In this document: piece after piece, positions 10,787 to 20,782 of the stretch | How the letters are laid out: every line of letters starts with the position of its first letter | How positions within the stretch are numbered: position 1 is the stretch's first letter | Assembly: GCA_021234155.1 (NCBI GenBank) | Contig: JAJEKV010000059.1 | Span: 1,095,844-1,159,843 of the forward strand | Length of the DNA stretch: 64,000 nt | Direction: 5' to 3' | From: Isoetes taiwanensis | Lineage: Eukaryota > Streptophyta > Lycopodiopsida > Isoetales > Isoetaceae | The notes under the pieces: model-generated | Seen by the model: the letters and a program-made list of their open reading frames with translations, nothing else | What the model was told of the DNA's origin: nothing | Database searches by the model: none | Program-made: the position numbers and the translations under genes

Positions 10787-12213
10787 TCACATGGCTTTTT
10801 TGTTTGGCCTCCCTAATGGAACAATGAGAGGCCCCCCGTTTAGCTCCCTTCGTCTTCGAGTTGGTATGGGTCGTCGAAAATTATAGTCAATAAATATCTC
10901 ATCCCCCGGTCTCAAATTCTTAATAGCACAAACCCGCACATAAAATCCAGCATGTCCAGCCATATGATCAGAATCATGTATATCTGTCTCCTCAAAAATA
11001 GCATTTGACAACTCTAAATGACCATGTGAGCTGTTAATAAGACCAGCAATATTTCCATGAATGGTAGGACGACCATCGATATAAAGCTTGTCAGCTATCG
11101 ACACATCTTCTCCATGTTCCTTTTGCTTATTCAGTCTGCACCAATTCATTACTAGACCATACATAGACATGCTAGGCATGAACGATGCCAATCTTATCCA
11201 AACACCCCAACTATATCTGGGTCCTCCATATGCCATCAGAGTTGTTGGATTTTCAAGACTACCAGATACACTTTCTAAGATATATAAGCTTCTTCCTGCC
11301 TCGGGAATCTTTCTAGATGGTGCAATCATATATCGACGTCCCCAATAGATGAACTCCTCCAACATTGGTAGAAGCTGTCCTTCCCAACAACCAAATGTCC
11401 TACGATCAAATGGAACAATTGCATTTTTAAGACTGTCTGGCATATGAGTATGGTAATCCCCATCAGTCTCATTAACATGTGAAAGAGAATATGTGCTAAA
11501 CCAGGCCTTAATTGAAAGTGTTGCAGACTCCCCCCTTGTACGTCCTCTTACTTGTTTACTGTCTACTACCATTTCTTTTGCATCACTGGAAGAGGTACTT
11601 GAACCTTGTTCACGACATCTACGAAGCCGAATTCTAGGTGGTGTAGATGAGGATGTGGATGGAAATCCTATTTGATCCTCGGGTGCAATTGGTGAGTTAT
11701 GTTGCAAGCCCCTTATATACTGCAAGATTGGCAAGATTATCCAAATTCTAATGTTGCCAAAATCAAAGATAGAGAAAAACTTTATAGACGTACCTCATCG
11801 GCCTTTCGACACATCCGTCTTTCAGAATAATCAGGAGGAGGTGCATCTGCACACCATCCAAATCTTATTTTATGATCTTCTCTGACACTGTACTCTAGTT
11901 TTCTCGTACCACGACACTTCAAGCACCAACAAGGCCATTTAGATTGATATAGACTTTGGACGGGATCGACTCTTGCATTATCTGATCGCGCACCTCTACT
12001 AGAATGCGAAGAAGAAGAGTCCATCCTGCATTTAACCAATATTGCAATTGTAAAAGGTGTAGTTGTACTGGAAATAAGAATATTACAAAATTAAATTAAC
12101 CGTTGTTTTCGACGAGTACGACGTATCCTATTTTTTCTTGAGGGCCCTGCACTTGGCTCACTTGACTCGCTTGATGATGTAGCGCTCGTCTTTCCACTTG
12201 AGGAAGAAGCCAT
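10787..12213 (-). CDS. SET-domain-like protein carried by the CACTA element
   Basis: Three exons, 12213-12101, 12025-11794 and 11719-10787, have GT..AG borders and consistent phases. They give 425 aa with no internal stop. The N-terminus is Ser-rich, then basic (RRTRRKQR). A Cys cluster CWCLKCRGTRK...GWC follows. The C-terminal part reads GRPTIHGNIAGLINSSHG, NAIFEE, FYVRVCAIKNLRPGDEIFID and YNFRR. This matches the second half of a SET domain (GN.A..INHSC..N, then the PGEELTYDY region). Histone lysine methyltransferases use the NHSC and YDY residues. Here NHSC reads NSSH, so activity is uncertain, while the DY is kept. The gene lies 235 bp upstream of the first TNP2 exon on the same strand. 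The SET call is from motifs by eye and could be a SET-like fold of other use. Confidence 0.65.
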
Positions 12214-13600
12214 CTTCATAAATTAAAGAAGTTAGCAATAGCATCCCCTTAAGCATAGCTGCATGTGCTAATAACAATTTTTAAGATTCTATAACAATGT
12301 CCTAGGAAAAAAAAACAGAGAAATTTATGTAGTAGAAACTTCAATTACAAGTTTATGACAAGAATGTGTGACAAAACTTTCCTCACAATTTTCACTAAAT
12401 GTAGATGAGTTTTAGTTCTCCCACACCTGCCTAAAATGAATGCATCCAAACATTGGATGCCAATCCTAATAGTATAGTCAAATGTAATTTAAAATACAAG
12501 ACTAGGCCGTACACAACCAAGTGCCTAAAATATAATATTTGCTAAACTTAGACTGTATTTGGAATGAGAGTTTGAAAAATTTATCATATAGAAAGGATAG
12601 ACAAACAAGATGTGTCTTCAACGATAAATTATCAACCATGGGATGTTCTGGTTTCCTTGCATATGGTATTTTCTAACCACGTTATGATACACATCAAGTG
12701 TCTGATATAAGCACATGTTTAGGTGGATGATAAATATCAATACTCATGCGACAGTACGGACAACCGGGTATATGGATTGATTAGCTTTGACCCATTGATT
12801 ATAACCCCAAGCAATGAGTTTCGGAACGGAGGACCTTTGAAATAAGATTTAACATCCCATGTTGGCCCAACTTGCCTTTCAAGTATGTATTATGATGTTG
12901 TTTAATCTAATGTGTACATGCATGCTAGTTAGAACTAAATTACAAGAAATTTATCGCGGCGGCCAAGGCCGCCGCGAACATTTCTCTTTACCAGCTTGGT
13001 GTCATTTCAAGATGAAAATTTTCAATTCAAACTATAACAGAAAATGATGTAGTTGAAAAGGCCCAAAAATTTATTCAATATGGTTTAATAAGAAAAACAA
13101 CATTAATTGCACTATGCCCTCAAGTTGCACTCTTCGAAGGTGCTTTGGTGTCATTCTGGGTAAAAAAGGGTAAATGCATATACACACCCAAATTTTATAG
13201 ACCTTGTGATCATTAACATGCGTATTTGTTGTTGGGCTTGAAAAGACAGTGGCAGTGCTTCATGTAGCCTAATTCTATGGTTAACAACGTTTATCAATCA
13301 AGGGAAGTTTATAAATCAAGGAGAATATTGAATCTTGTTTCGAGATGCAACTATGAAGAAACCTAGATTGATGCTTCCATATGCAAACAAATGCAAATTA
13401 TGAGGTCGACAAAATTTTGACACTCAAGACAGATATCTTCTTGATCCAAGAGTTTACAGTTAGTTCTACATGTTTGTGTCATCGCAACAAATTTTGCTTC
13501 ATACCATGTAAATGTTCTTGGCAGACCACAAACATCCAAAAGTTAGGTTTGACTTCACATTATTTAGCTCTAGCAAAAAAAAACAACTTCATTTTGCCCC
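12214..13600. other. Non-coding interior of the CACTA upstream of the SET gene
   Basis: Upstream of 12213 this should contain the promoter of the SET/TNP2 unit, but I could not fix a TATA box. The rest is AT-rich with no gene recognised, apart from the GC palindrome at 12955-12976. Confidence 0.4.
12955..12976. repeat. Perfect GC palindrome next to a CACTA-like end
   Basis: cgcggcggcc-aa-ggccgccgcg is a 10-bp perfect stem with an AA centre in AT-rich DNA. It follows tacaagaaatttat, which resembles a CACTA terminus missing its first bases. No matching opposite end was found. Confidence 0.5.
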
Positions 13601-13605
13601 TCTCC

Positions 13606-13690
13606 CTCCTTTTACCTTTTAAACTACTCCATATTGTTGACTGCCTCTTCCTCCTTTTACCTTTTAAACTACTCCATATTGTTGATTGCC
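13606..13690 (+). repeat. Tandem duplication, period 45 bp
   Basis: Two near-identical units start with ctccttttaccttttaaact at 13606 and 13651 and differ at one or two bases. Confidence 0.85.
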
Positions 13691-14164
13691 TGGCTTAGTG
13701 ACCCTTTCAAACTTTTATGTTTTTAAATGCCTTGTTGAGCTCAAGACCTTTTGATAGACTAGTCAATCAGCACGGATTCACACTTGAGCTAACCATGGAT
13801 TCACACTTGAGCTAACGCCAGTGCTTTTGTTTTCCCCTTGATGGAGCCACTTTACTGCCTGTCAGTTCCCTACCACTAGAATGAATCTAAGGCTTGAACT
13901 ATATATGCTAAGGTCACTCCAATTGAATGCCATCTAAAGGCATAAATAAAATCGTGAAATCAGATGCCTAAATCAGATGCCTGTGTCAAATACGTGTGGT
14001 ATAATCTATGTTCACATGTGGTATTCTGCAGATTTCTGCATTGGACATCACCTATCATGACAACATTAAAGCTACTTTTAGTAGTACCAAATGGTATATT
14101 CTGCCAAGAACAATAAAATTCTTGCATCAGCAAATCTCTTCAGTTGGTTCTGCTGAGATAAATG

Positions 14165-14287
14165 AGCTGAGATAAATGAGCTGTTAAAGTCATAATTGAC
14201 ATCCGCAAGATAGAGTCCACAGGCAGGTGCCATTACTGGGGTTAATGTGACAGATCTTGCCTCCAAAATTCTCTTCACTACATCCAT
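14165..14287 (-). pseudogene. Fragment of a TruA-type tRNA pseudouridine synthase (C-terminal end)
   Basis: Minus-strand codons read MDVVKRILEARSVTLTPVMA then PACGLYLADVNYDFN. This matches the C-terminal end of TruA/PUS proteins, where the helix ...EILEA..R...G.TAP..GLYL..V.Y precedes the stop. TruA-type enzymes convert uridine to pseudouridine in tRNA anticodon arms. Only about 36 residues remain, the catalytic Asp region is absent, and the fragment lies inside the CACTA element beside an EDR2 fragment on the other strand. It is best explained as captured host DNA. The pattern is short but specific. Confidence 0.6.
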
Positions 14288-14531
14288 GCATCCCTCTCAG
14301 AAACATTCCAAATAGAAATTGTGAACCGACATAATACGATACTAACCATCATCTACTGAAAGGACTCTAGAGCCCAACATTATGGATAACATAGAAGTTA
14401 CGAATCAAAATAACACAAAAGATAACGATATTGAAAATTTTACTGGGTTATGAAGAAGTTTATAATATTGGGCCTCATATTGGCTCATGTGATTATTGAA
14501 TTTAATTCAACAAAATTGACCTTTCAAACAG

Positions 14532-15335
14532 TTTGGACAAAGACACCCTGCAATTATGGCAGTTGGCATATTGAAGGGAAGCTGTGAAACCATCTTTGAT
14601 ACCGTCATGGCCTTGGGACCTTCACGTGCAGAGTGAGTACAACTACCACCATTTCCATTATGGACATTTTCACCTTTCAAATAATGAGTAATGTTCATTA
14701 TAGATGGGATTTTTGTTTCAAGCAAGGAAAGATAATCGAGCATGTAAATGGACACATAGATATTGTGCACAAGCAATTGCATGACCGGTGGCTACCTGGG
14801 TGAGTGTATGTATTAAAAACGATTAATTTAACTGCCTTGAGTTTTTGCAATCTAGGTCTATGAGACCAAGAGATTTGTTATTTCTCCGTTACTGGAGGCG
14901 CGAGTATGATCGTTCATATAGTAAGTTTGTAGAAAGCTTGTCAAGGTTCCTCTTTGAAATAAAATTCGTTTCGTAATATATTCTGATCCTTATGATTGCA
15001 ATGCTGCAGCTATTCTTTATCGATCGGTTGAAGATGATCGGTGTCCAAATCAGCGAGGATTTGTGCGTCTTACGAGATTAAAAGTATTTAAACATTATCT
15101 TTTAGCACAAAAAGAGAAGTATATGAACCTTTTGCGTAAACATAAATCATATGTTCACCTGCAGTGGTGGATATGTCATATCACCTCTTAAGTTTGAGGG
15201 GACCGCACCACGTTCTCTTCTAAGACACATGGTAGAAATAGATTGGAAGTCATGGTCATTATTACTTTGAACCAAAGACGCATGAAAAAAAGCAACACTT
15301 CAGTTTCTTGAACGCATTGCAGGTGTAGCATGCAA
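14532..15335 (+). pseudogene. Captured START-domain exons of an EDR2-like protein
   Basis: Exons 14532-14632, 14704-14799, 14856-14920 and 15010-15083 join in phase across GT..AG introns. They read PAIMAVGILKGSCETIFDTV, ALGPSRAEWDFCFKQGKIIE, HVNGHIDIVHKQL, MRPRDLLFLRYWRREYD and ILYRSVEDDRCPNQRGFVRL. A fifth exon from 15165 gives GGYVISPLKFEG...LLRHMVEIDWKSW, but out of phase by one or two bases and ending at a TGA near 15272. A further trace (LQFLERIAG) follows to about 15335. This is the START lipid-binding domain of plant EDR2-like proteins; the PH and DUF1336 parts are missing. Intron retention shows it was copied from genomic DNA, not from mRNA. Confidence 0.75.
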
Positions 15336-15610
15336 CTTTCAAGGTTTCGACCTGGAACGTTTTTCTGACCTGCAATACATTTTCAATGTTATTTGCAGCC
15401 TTAAGAGAGTTTTTCGAGTCAAAGCCCCTTGGTTATCATTTCAGTTCGTCCTCAGGGTATGAATCAAAGGAGGGATATCCCTCAGATGCCCCTTGCATTC
15501 CTTGGCTTGAAAACGAGCATGAACATCTGTAGAAATACATCGGACATCAAGAATAGAGACATTCCCTTCTTTCTGAAACATGCACACAGATAATCACTAC
15601 TACAGAACGG

Positions 15611-16050
15611 GCTATTAGCGACGTCATTAGTGACGTCACATCGACGTATTAGAGACGTCAGACGTCGCATGAAGACGTCTTGCAAATGTTGCGGACGTTG
15701 CAAAATGACGCCGCCAGGATTCGCCGCGCGGCGGACGTCACGTCGCAGTGAAGCGTGGTTTCGCGGCGCCCTCGACGCCGGCCAGAGCGTTGTTAATACG
15801 CCGCTACGACGTTCTAATCTCGTTATCTTTCGTCACCCATGAAGCGTTGTTTTCGGCGTGCATGCAACATGTTTGCAGCGTCCGGGCGTCGGTGTAACGT
15901 CCTCCACACGTTCTTATCTCGTTGCTTACATCGCCGCAGCCAGGCGTTGTTTACGACGTATTTGGCAGCGGTTGCGCAACGCATAAGGCGCCGAAGATAA
16001 CGCCCTTCATACGCCGTTCCAACGTTGTTATCTCGTTGCTTGCACGCCAC
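15611..16050. repeat. Left subterminal GACGTC-type array of the nested CACTA
   Basis: Many copies of gacgtc, acgtc, gcgacgt and variants occur in both orientations, with far higher CpG density than the surroundings. It mirrors 24090-24430. The likely role is as transposase/TNPA binding repeats; this is inferred from position. Confidence 0.8.
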
Positions 16051-16506
16051 AAATGAAACGTCCACATCAATGGCAATGATTTCATTTTTTAAAATAACCC
16101 TTGCCAATATCAATGGTTCTGCCTCGATTGTCAAGCCTTTTCTTCATATCGGCAGTAACCAGAAAGGGGTTTGAACCCCAATAATTCCAAGAACTCAAGA
16201 ACATGGATTTGAACCCCAGTTATTCTAGGATATCATGAAGAACAGGATTTATGCTTCCCTATAAATGGAATAATTCTGGGCATCTAGAATAGAAGCTTGA
16301 TGTGTTTGACCTGGACATTTAACTGAGTCAATTTTCGGATGCTGCAGTTAAGCTTATACAACAGAGTTGAAGTGCTGCAAACATATAAAAGTTACTCATT
16401 TAGTACAACAAGGAAAAAAACCTAAATAAAGACACTCAATCTGTCTCAAAATCTGTCTCAATAATGCAACGAATATTTCAGTCTCATCTTTGCATGGCGA
16501 CTTGAC

Positions 16507-16675
16507 AATGCAATGGTTCTATGGAAACATAGAACCATCATTCTTGGAAAGACGAAAATAGCTTGGACCTTTTTTCTTGCACTTTTGCCTATATATTGAT
16601 TCAGTTTCAAGCTTTTCTCATCGGCCTTCTTTTTGAGCGTTTCCATCTTTGTCTATGTTGTGCTTCTAGCTTTCC
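16507..16675 (+). repeat. Copy A of a 169-bp internal duplication
   Basis: It matches 19357-19525 with no difference that I could see. It contains the hairpin atggttctatg-gaaa-catagaaccat. Confidence 0.9.
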
Positions 16676-18966
16676 TAGTTAGTTTGTTTATTAGCTTTCC
16701 TAGTTAGTTTGTTTACGTTTAGAATTTGATAGGCGTGCTCTTCGTATTGGCGTTATTCTTTCTAGATGTTAAGAACTGAAAGTTCGATTTTCCTTTTGAT
16801 TCTAACTCATAGGAGTCGTTTGCTAATGACATAGAAATTTATGGTCCCCTCTGTAAGTTTATCTCTGGAGTTATGGCTGGTCTGGTTTCCTATAGATTCC
16901 AATGTTTCAAGCATAATCTCTTCCAACCCTCTCCTATGATTTTTAGAGTAGTAAATTTTTTAAACGTGTTCTGCTTTTCGTCAGTCTGAAAACGTGTTCT
17001 GCTTTTAGTCAGTCTGATGTCCTATAAACATCACATTTGTGACTAAAATCTCATGTTCATAAACATTGGCGTTTCTTTCTGCTTATCCATGCATATTTTT
17101 TCTGATTCCAGTTTTGAGATTTCCATTTTCTTCTTGATCTTTTTTGAATCCAATTTTTGAGATTTCCAGTAAGTATCTTCTTCTTGATCTTTTCTGATAC
17201 CTTTCATGGATACTTAGTGTTAGATTAGTTTGCCCAATTCTGTCCTAATTAATTTCTTCGTACATCCATGCTTCTATTCTGAGGTGCTGGCCTTCCAATT
17301 TGGGCTTTTTTGGTACTTCTAATTTGATCCTACTCTTCTTTTTTCTTGCACATTCGATGGCAGCTTGTCGCCCAAACTGCTAACATAGATAAGGAAGGAG
17401 GCAGGTAGTTTTTTGCACAGATTGTAGCTTTGATTCTGTCTTGTTTGTCCCTTTTGTCTAGAATGTTAAAAGTCTTTGTTTTGCCTCTCGATTTTTCTTC
17501 TTAGTATCTTTTATTGTCTTTTAAAAATAGCTATCAGGTCTGTTTTTGTCAGGCTATTTCCTTACAGTGGGCCTTTCTTTCTTGCTCTGTCTTAATCTTC
17601 TTCTGCTTAATTTAGCTTGAAGTGAGCCTTTTCTGCTATTTTTGTTACCCCGATCCAAAGCTCCAAAACCGTGGTTTCTTCATCTGCTTCTCATAAATTT
17701 TCTGAGGCTAACTAAATATTCTTACCTCAGAGTTGTGCCCTATTGTTAAGAACTCTGCTGATCTATTTCTCTATTTCTCCAGTGTTGATATTCCAGCTTT
17801 CTTCAGTTATCTGGCCCCGTATCAAGCAGAAGTTTCGTTCTATACCTTTGGTGCAGTTTGCAAAGATCTGTTGTTACGATTCATAGCCTTTCTTTCGATC
17901 TTCTGTAGTTTCTGTAAACTGCTGCACCACCTCTTGTTCTTCATCTTAGCATGCAGATGAGACCGCTGGAAGCGGATTTGGGCCGCTACAGGGTAGGAAA
18001 CGGCAGCTCTGGCTGCCTCCGGATTCATGGCGGAGCCATGTCGGGGCTCCCCGATTTTAGGGGCGCTCATATCTTTGCTCCCTTATTTACGTCATTTTTG
18101 CTCCCTTTGGGAGTTTGCAGTCCCCTACAACATTTGATGACTAGATTGCTTTGAAAACCATGGATTTTTGGATGTTTGGCTAGCACGATACCTTTTGTTA
18201 AGCCATTATTTTCTTCTCTTATTCCATTTTTTAACGTTTTAAACTATGGAGGTACCTTCTTTAATTGTCGCACCTATGGCTTTTGTTTCTTTTCGGTAGG
18301 TCAAGCTCAAATTTTAGCCCTTCGTCCACGGTTTATATTGAGTTTTTGTCCCTAATCCTCACATTACCTCAAGTTCACAAAACTCAATGTCTTCTTATAT
18401 TTTCTCACTTTTGCGTTTATGATAACCAAAACTTCTTCACCTGTCGAGTTCTTGGTATCTGAACCATCAACTTCCAAGCTTGATTTGAGTTTCACTTCCT
18501 TTCTCTTTCTAGACATCTTCGCAGGGGCCTTATGAATTTTTGTCTAGGCTCTCGCACTTTATTGCCATGCATATGTATTTGTTGTCCATGTTCTTTTGAG
18601 ATTGTCATTTGCTTCTCACCTTTGCAATCCAAATTTCATCACAAACATGAATTCTGATCTATACTCTACGATCGCCGATTGTTTCATAGCCTTGCTAGAC
18701 CCTATAGTGTTCCTTCACTTATTGAGCCTATCCACATGATTTGGGACGATTTTCATACTATCACCTATGTGTCCACTTTATTTCTATTGTGGTAGCATCA
18801 CAATTACGTTATCACCTATGTGTCCACTTGATTTCTATTGTGGTAGCATCACGATTACGTGCTTGTTAACATCTGGATTAATTTCTTGGCTTATTTCTAG
18901 CCATTTGAACTATCTGCCATATCCTCGCATGTTGAATCAGTGGTTCTTTCAATTGGCATGATGTAA

Positions 18967-18969
<3 letters not shown>
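16676..18969. other. T-rich non-coding interior of the nested CACTA
   Basis: The sequence is pyrimidine-rich, like plant introns or leaders. No protein family was recognised. 16676-17000 is a diverged match to the minus strand of 45180-45560. 18757-18862 contains a 65-70 bp tandem duplication (cacctatgtgtccacttta/tgatttctattgtggtagcatcac). Confidence 0.5.

Positions 18970-19014
<45 letters not shown>
18970..19014. repeat. (CT)n microsatellite
   Basis: 45 bp of uninterrupted CT. CT/CTT repeats continue at 19214-19245 on the far side of the SINE. Confidence 0.95.
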
Positions 19015-19017
<3 letters not shown>

Positions 19018-19213
19018 TGTCACTTGGTCTGTTGGATAGACCTCAGACTTGACACTGTGAGGTCGAGTGTTCGAACCTCATGGGGTGATAAGAGGACACT
19101 ATGTACCATTGGTAGATGTAAACTGACTACAATTGATGTAAAGTGGTTGGGGGAAGGGCCCAATTGGGTGAGTGTCCCATAGATCAATGTGGTCTCCAGT
19201 GGACGTTAAAAAC
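19015..19213 (+). mobile_element. tRNA-derived SINE-like element
   Basis: A box-A-like tggtctgttgga and a box-B-like gtgttcgaacct lie about 35 bp apart, as in tRNA promoters. A tRNA-unrelated body follows (gggaagggcccaattgggtg, gtgtcccatagatcaatg) and the tail runs into cttcttctt. It sits inside a CT microsatellite, so the target duplication cannot be told from the repeat. The call rests on box spacing and position. Confidence 0.55.
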
Positions 19214-19319
19214 TGTTCTTCTTCTTCTTCTTCTCTCTCTCTCTCTGTGTGTTGGCGAACATCTTATGGTTTTTTCGTTTCTTTGAGGAGGAGGTAGAGT
19301 GTTCCTCTTCTTTCGGCCT

Positions 19320-19525
19320 TGAGATGATGTTTTGTTGTTGATTGTAGTCTTCCAAGAATGCAATGGTTCTATGGAAACATAGAACCATCATTCTTGGAAA
19401 GACGAAAATAGCTTGGACCTTTTTTCTTGCACTTTTGCCTATATATTGATTCAGTTTCAAGCTTTTCTCATCGGCCTTCTTTTTGAGCGTTTCCATCTTT
19501 GTCTATGTTGTGCTTCTAGCTTTCC
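19320..19525 (+). repeat. Mosaic block joining two sequences found elsewhere in the element
   Basis: 19320-19359 matches 20316-20355 (40 bp). 19357-19525 matches 16507-16675 (169 bp). The shared 3-bp 'aat' at 19357-19359 is the junction. Confidence 0.88.
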
Positions 19526-19529
19526 CTCC

Positions 19530-20290
19530 CTCCCAACCCTCATTCAAGCCTTGTTTCTTGGTGCAATAATATAGGGGCGGATGTTCTTCCCTGGCTAGTT
19601 TGCAGATGATTATTCCTGGCTAGACAGATGTTCTTCCCCGACCCCTTCGCTTTATGGTAAATTAGTCATGGGCGGATGTTCTTCCCCGCACTAGTTGCAG
19701 ATGTGTTTACTTGGCTAGGCGGATGCTCTTCCCCGACCCAATCAATGGACTTAGTTTTTCTAAAGGGCACTTGTTGAGAGAGTTGGAGATGAGAGAGTTG
19801 GAGATTTTTTGATACTCTTTGTCATTTTTTATCCCTTTTTAGGGCTGCTAATAAAGATTTAACAGTTCTCCTCTTTTCTGCTTTAGTCATATTCTCCAGG
19901 TCGTTTTACTCTCTTTTTGCAGTTGAGATGATTTTGGGAGCATGCCGATGCAATTTCAAAGATTTTTTATGGTCCTTGCATTTTCTGGCGCGTGGAGTCT
20001 TCTGGCACATGGAGATTGTTCGACATATTGCTGCTGGTTCAAACCTTAGCTTCATCAGTCGTATCCCTCTTAGTCCATTTTTTATCTTCATGGTTTTCCC
20101 CGAAAACCCGAAAGGGCGGGGTTTTTAGTCCAGTTGATAAGATTTCGGACTTTGAGTCTGTGTGGCTTTATATTTTTCTTATTAAGACCCTCGATGATTG
20201 TCTAGTTTCGGGGTCTTAAACATGTTTGGCTTTGATATGTTTTTGGTCATTCATTGTTACTATGCTACTGTTGTACTCGATGTTTTTGGA
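19530..20290. other. Non-coding stretch in the nested CACTA
   Basis: 19570-19745 has three or four degenerate repeats of 'gcggatgttcttccccgac'. No gene was recognised in the rest. Confidence 0.5.
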
Positions 20291-20355
20291 ACGCTCAATA
20301 GGAAAGCCACTTCACTGAGATGATGTTTTGTTGTTGATTGTAGTCTTCCAAGAAT

Positions 20356-20782
20356 CTAAGAAAGACTAAAGCTCTGTCATTTAAAGGCTGAAGATCCTTG
20401 ATATCATCCGTGGCAAGGAGCCCAACAATGTCATCTTCCTTAAGTAGAAGATGGTTGCTGTCATTGAACTGAACTTCAGTGCCTGCATATTTTGAGTAGA
20501 CAATCAAATCCCCAACCTATAGACAACAACAGAAGTCAGGCTAGAACCATTTTTAACAACGAAAAAATCTTTGCAAGGCAGCGTTTTAAATTATCAACGA
20601 CCATGTAAAAGAACAATCACCTTTAAAGCAGGCTCAAGCTTTTTGTCACCAACTGGTCCATCACCAACGGCAACTACTTCGCTTTGAGCTGTGGTTGGTA
20701 ACAAGGTTCCTCCAGAAGTCTTTTCCTCGACTATTTGTCTTTTCACTAAAACCCTATCACCAAGGGGCTTAAGGGTTTTAAA
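20356..20782 (-). pseudogene. Captured exons of chloroplast 20-kDa co-chaperonin (CPN20)
   Basis: Exon 20782-20621 reads [20 protein letters not shown] then [10 protein letters not shown]...EVVAVGDG. Exon 20516-20356 reads GDLIVYSKYAGTEVQFND, LLLKEDDIVGLLATDDIKDL and PLNDRALV. The intron 20620-20517 has GT..AG borders and phase 0. These are the mobile-loop and barrel motifs of a Cpn10 domain. The DIKDL.PLNDR link is the junction between the two tandem Cpn10 domains of plant CPN20, which caps the chloroplast Cpn60 folding chamber. Only the first domain is present. A short gap after TTAQ removes the usual SKPQ-type stretch. Homology ends exactly where a 40-bp duplicated block begins (20355). 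Confidence 0.8.

Noticed and set aside
16150-16240. tRNA-like words 'ggggtttgaaccccaa' in the nested CACTA
   Set aside because: Only a B-box-like palindrome; no matching A box at the right distance and no cloverleaf.
16458-16646. Repeated small ORF METLKKKADEKSLKLNQYIG at 16.5 and 19.4 kb as a gene
   Set aside because: Both copies are explained by the 169-bp duplication; the frame diverges at once outside it, and the DNA reads like intron or leader sequence.
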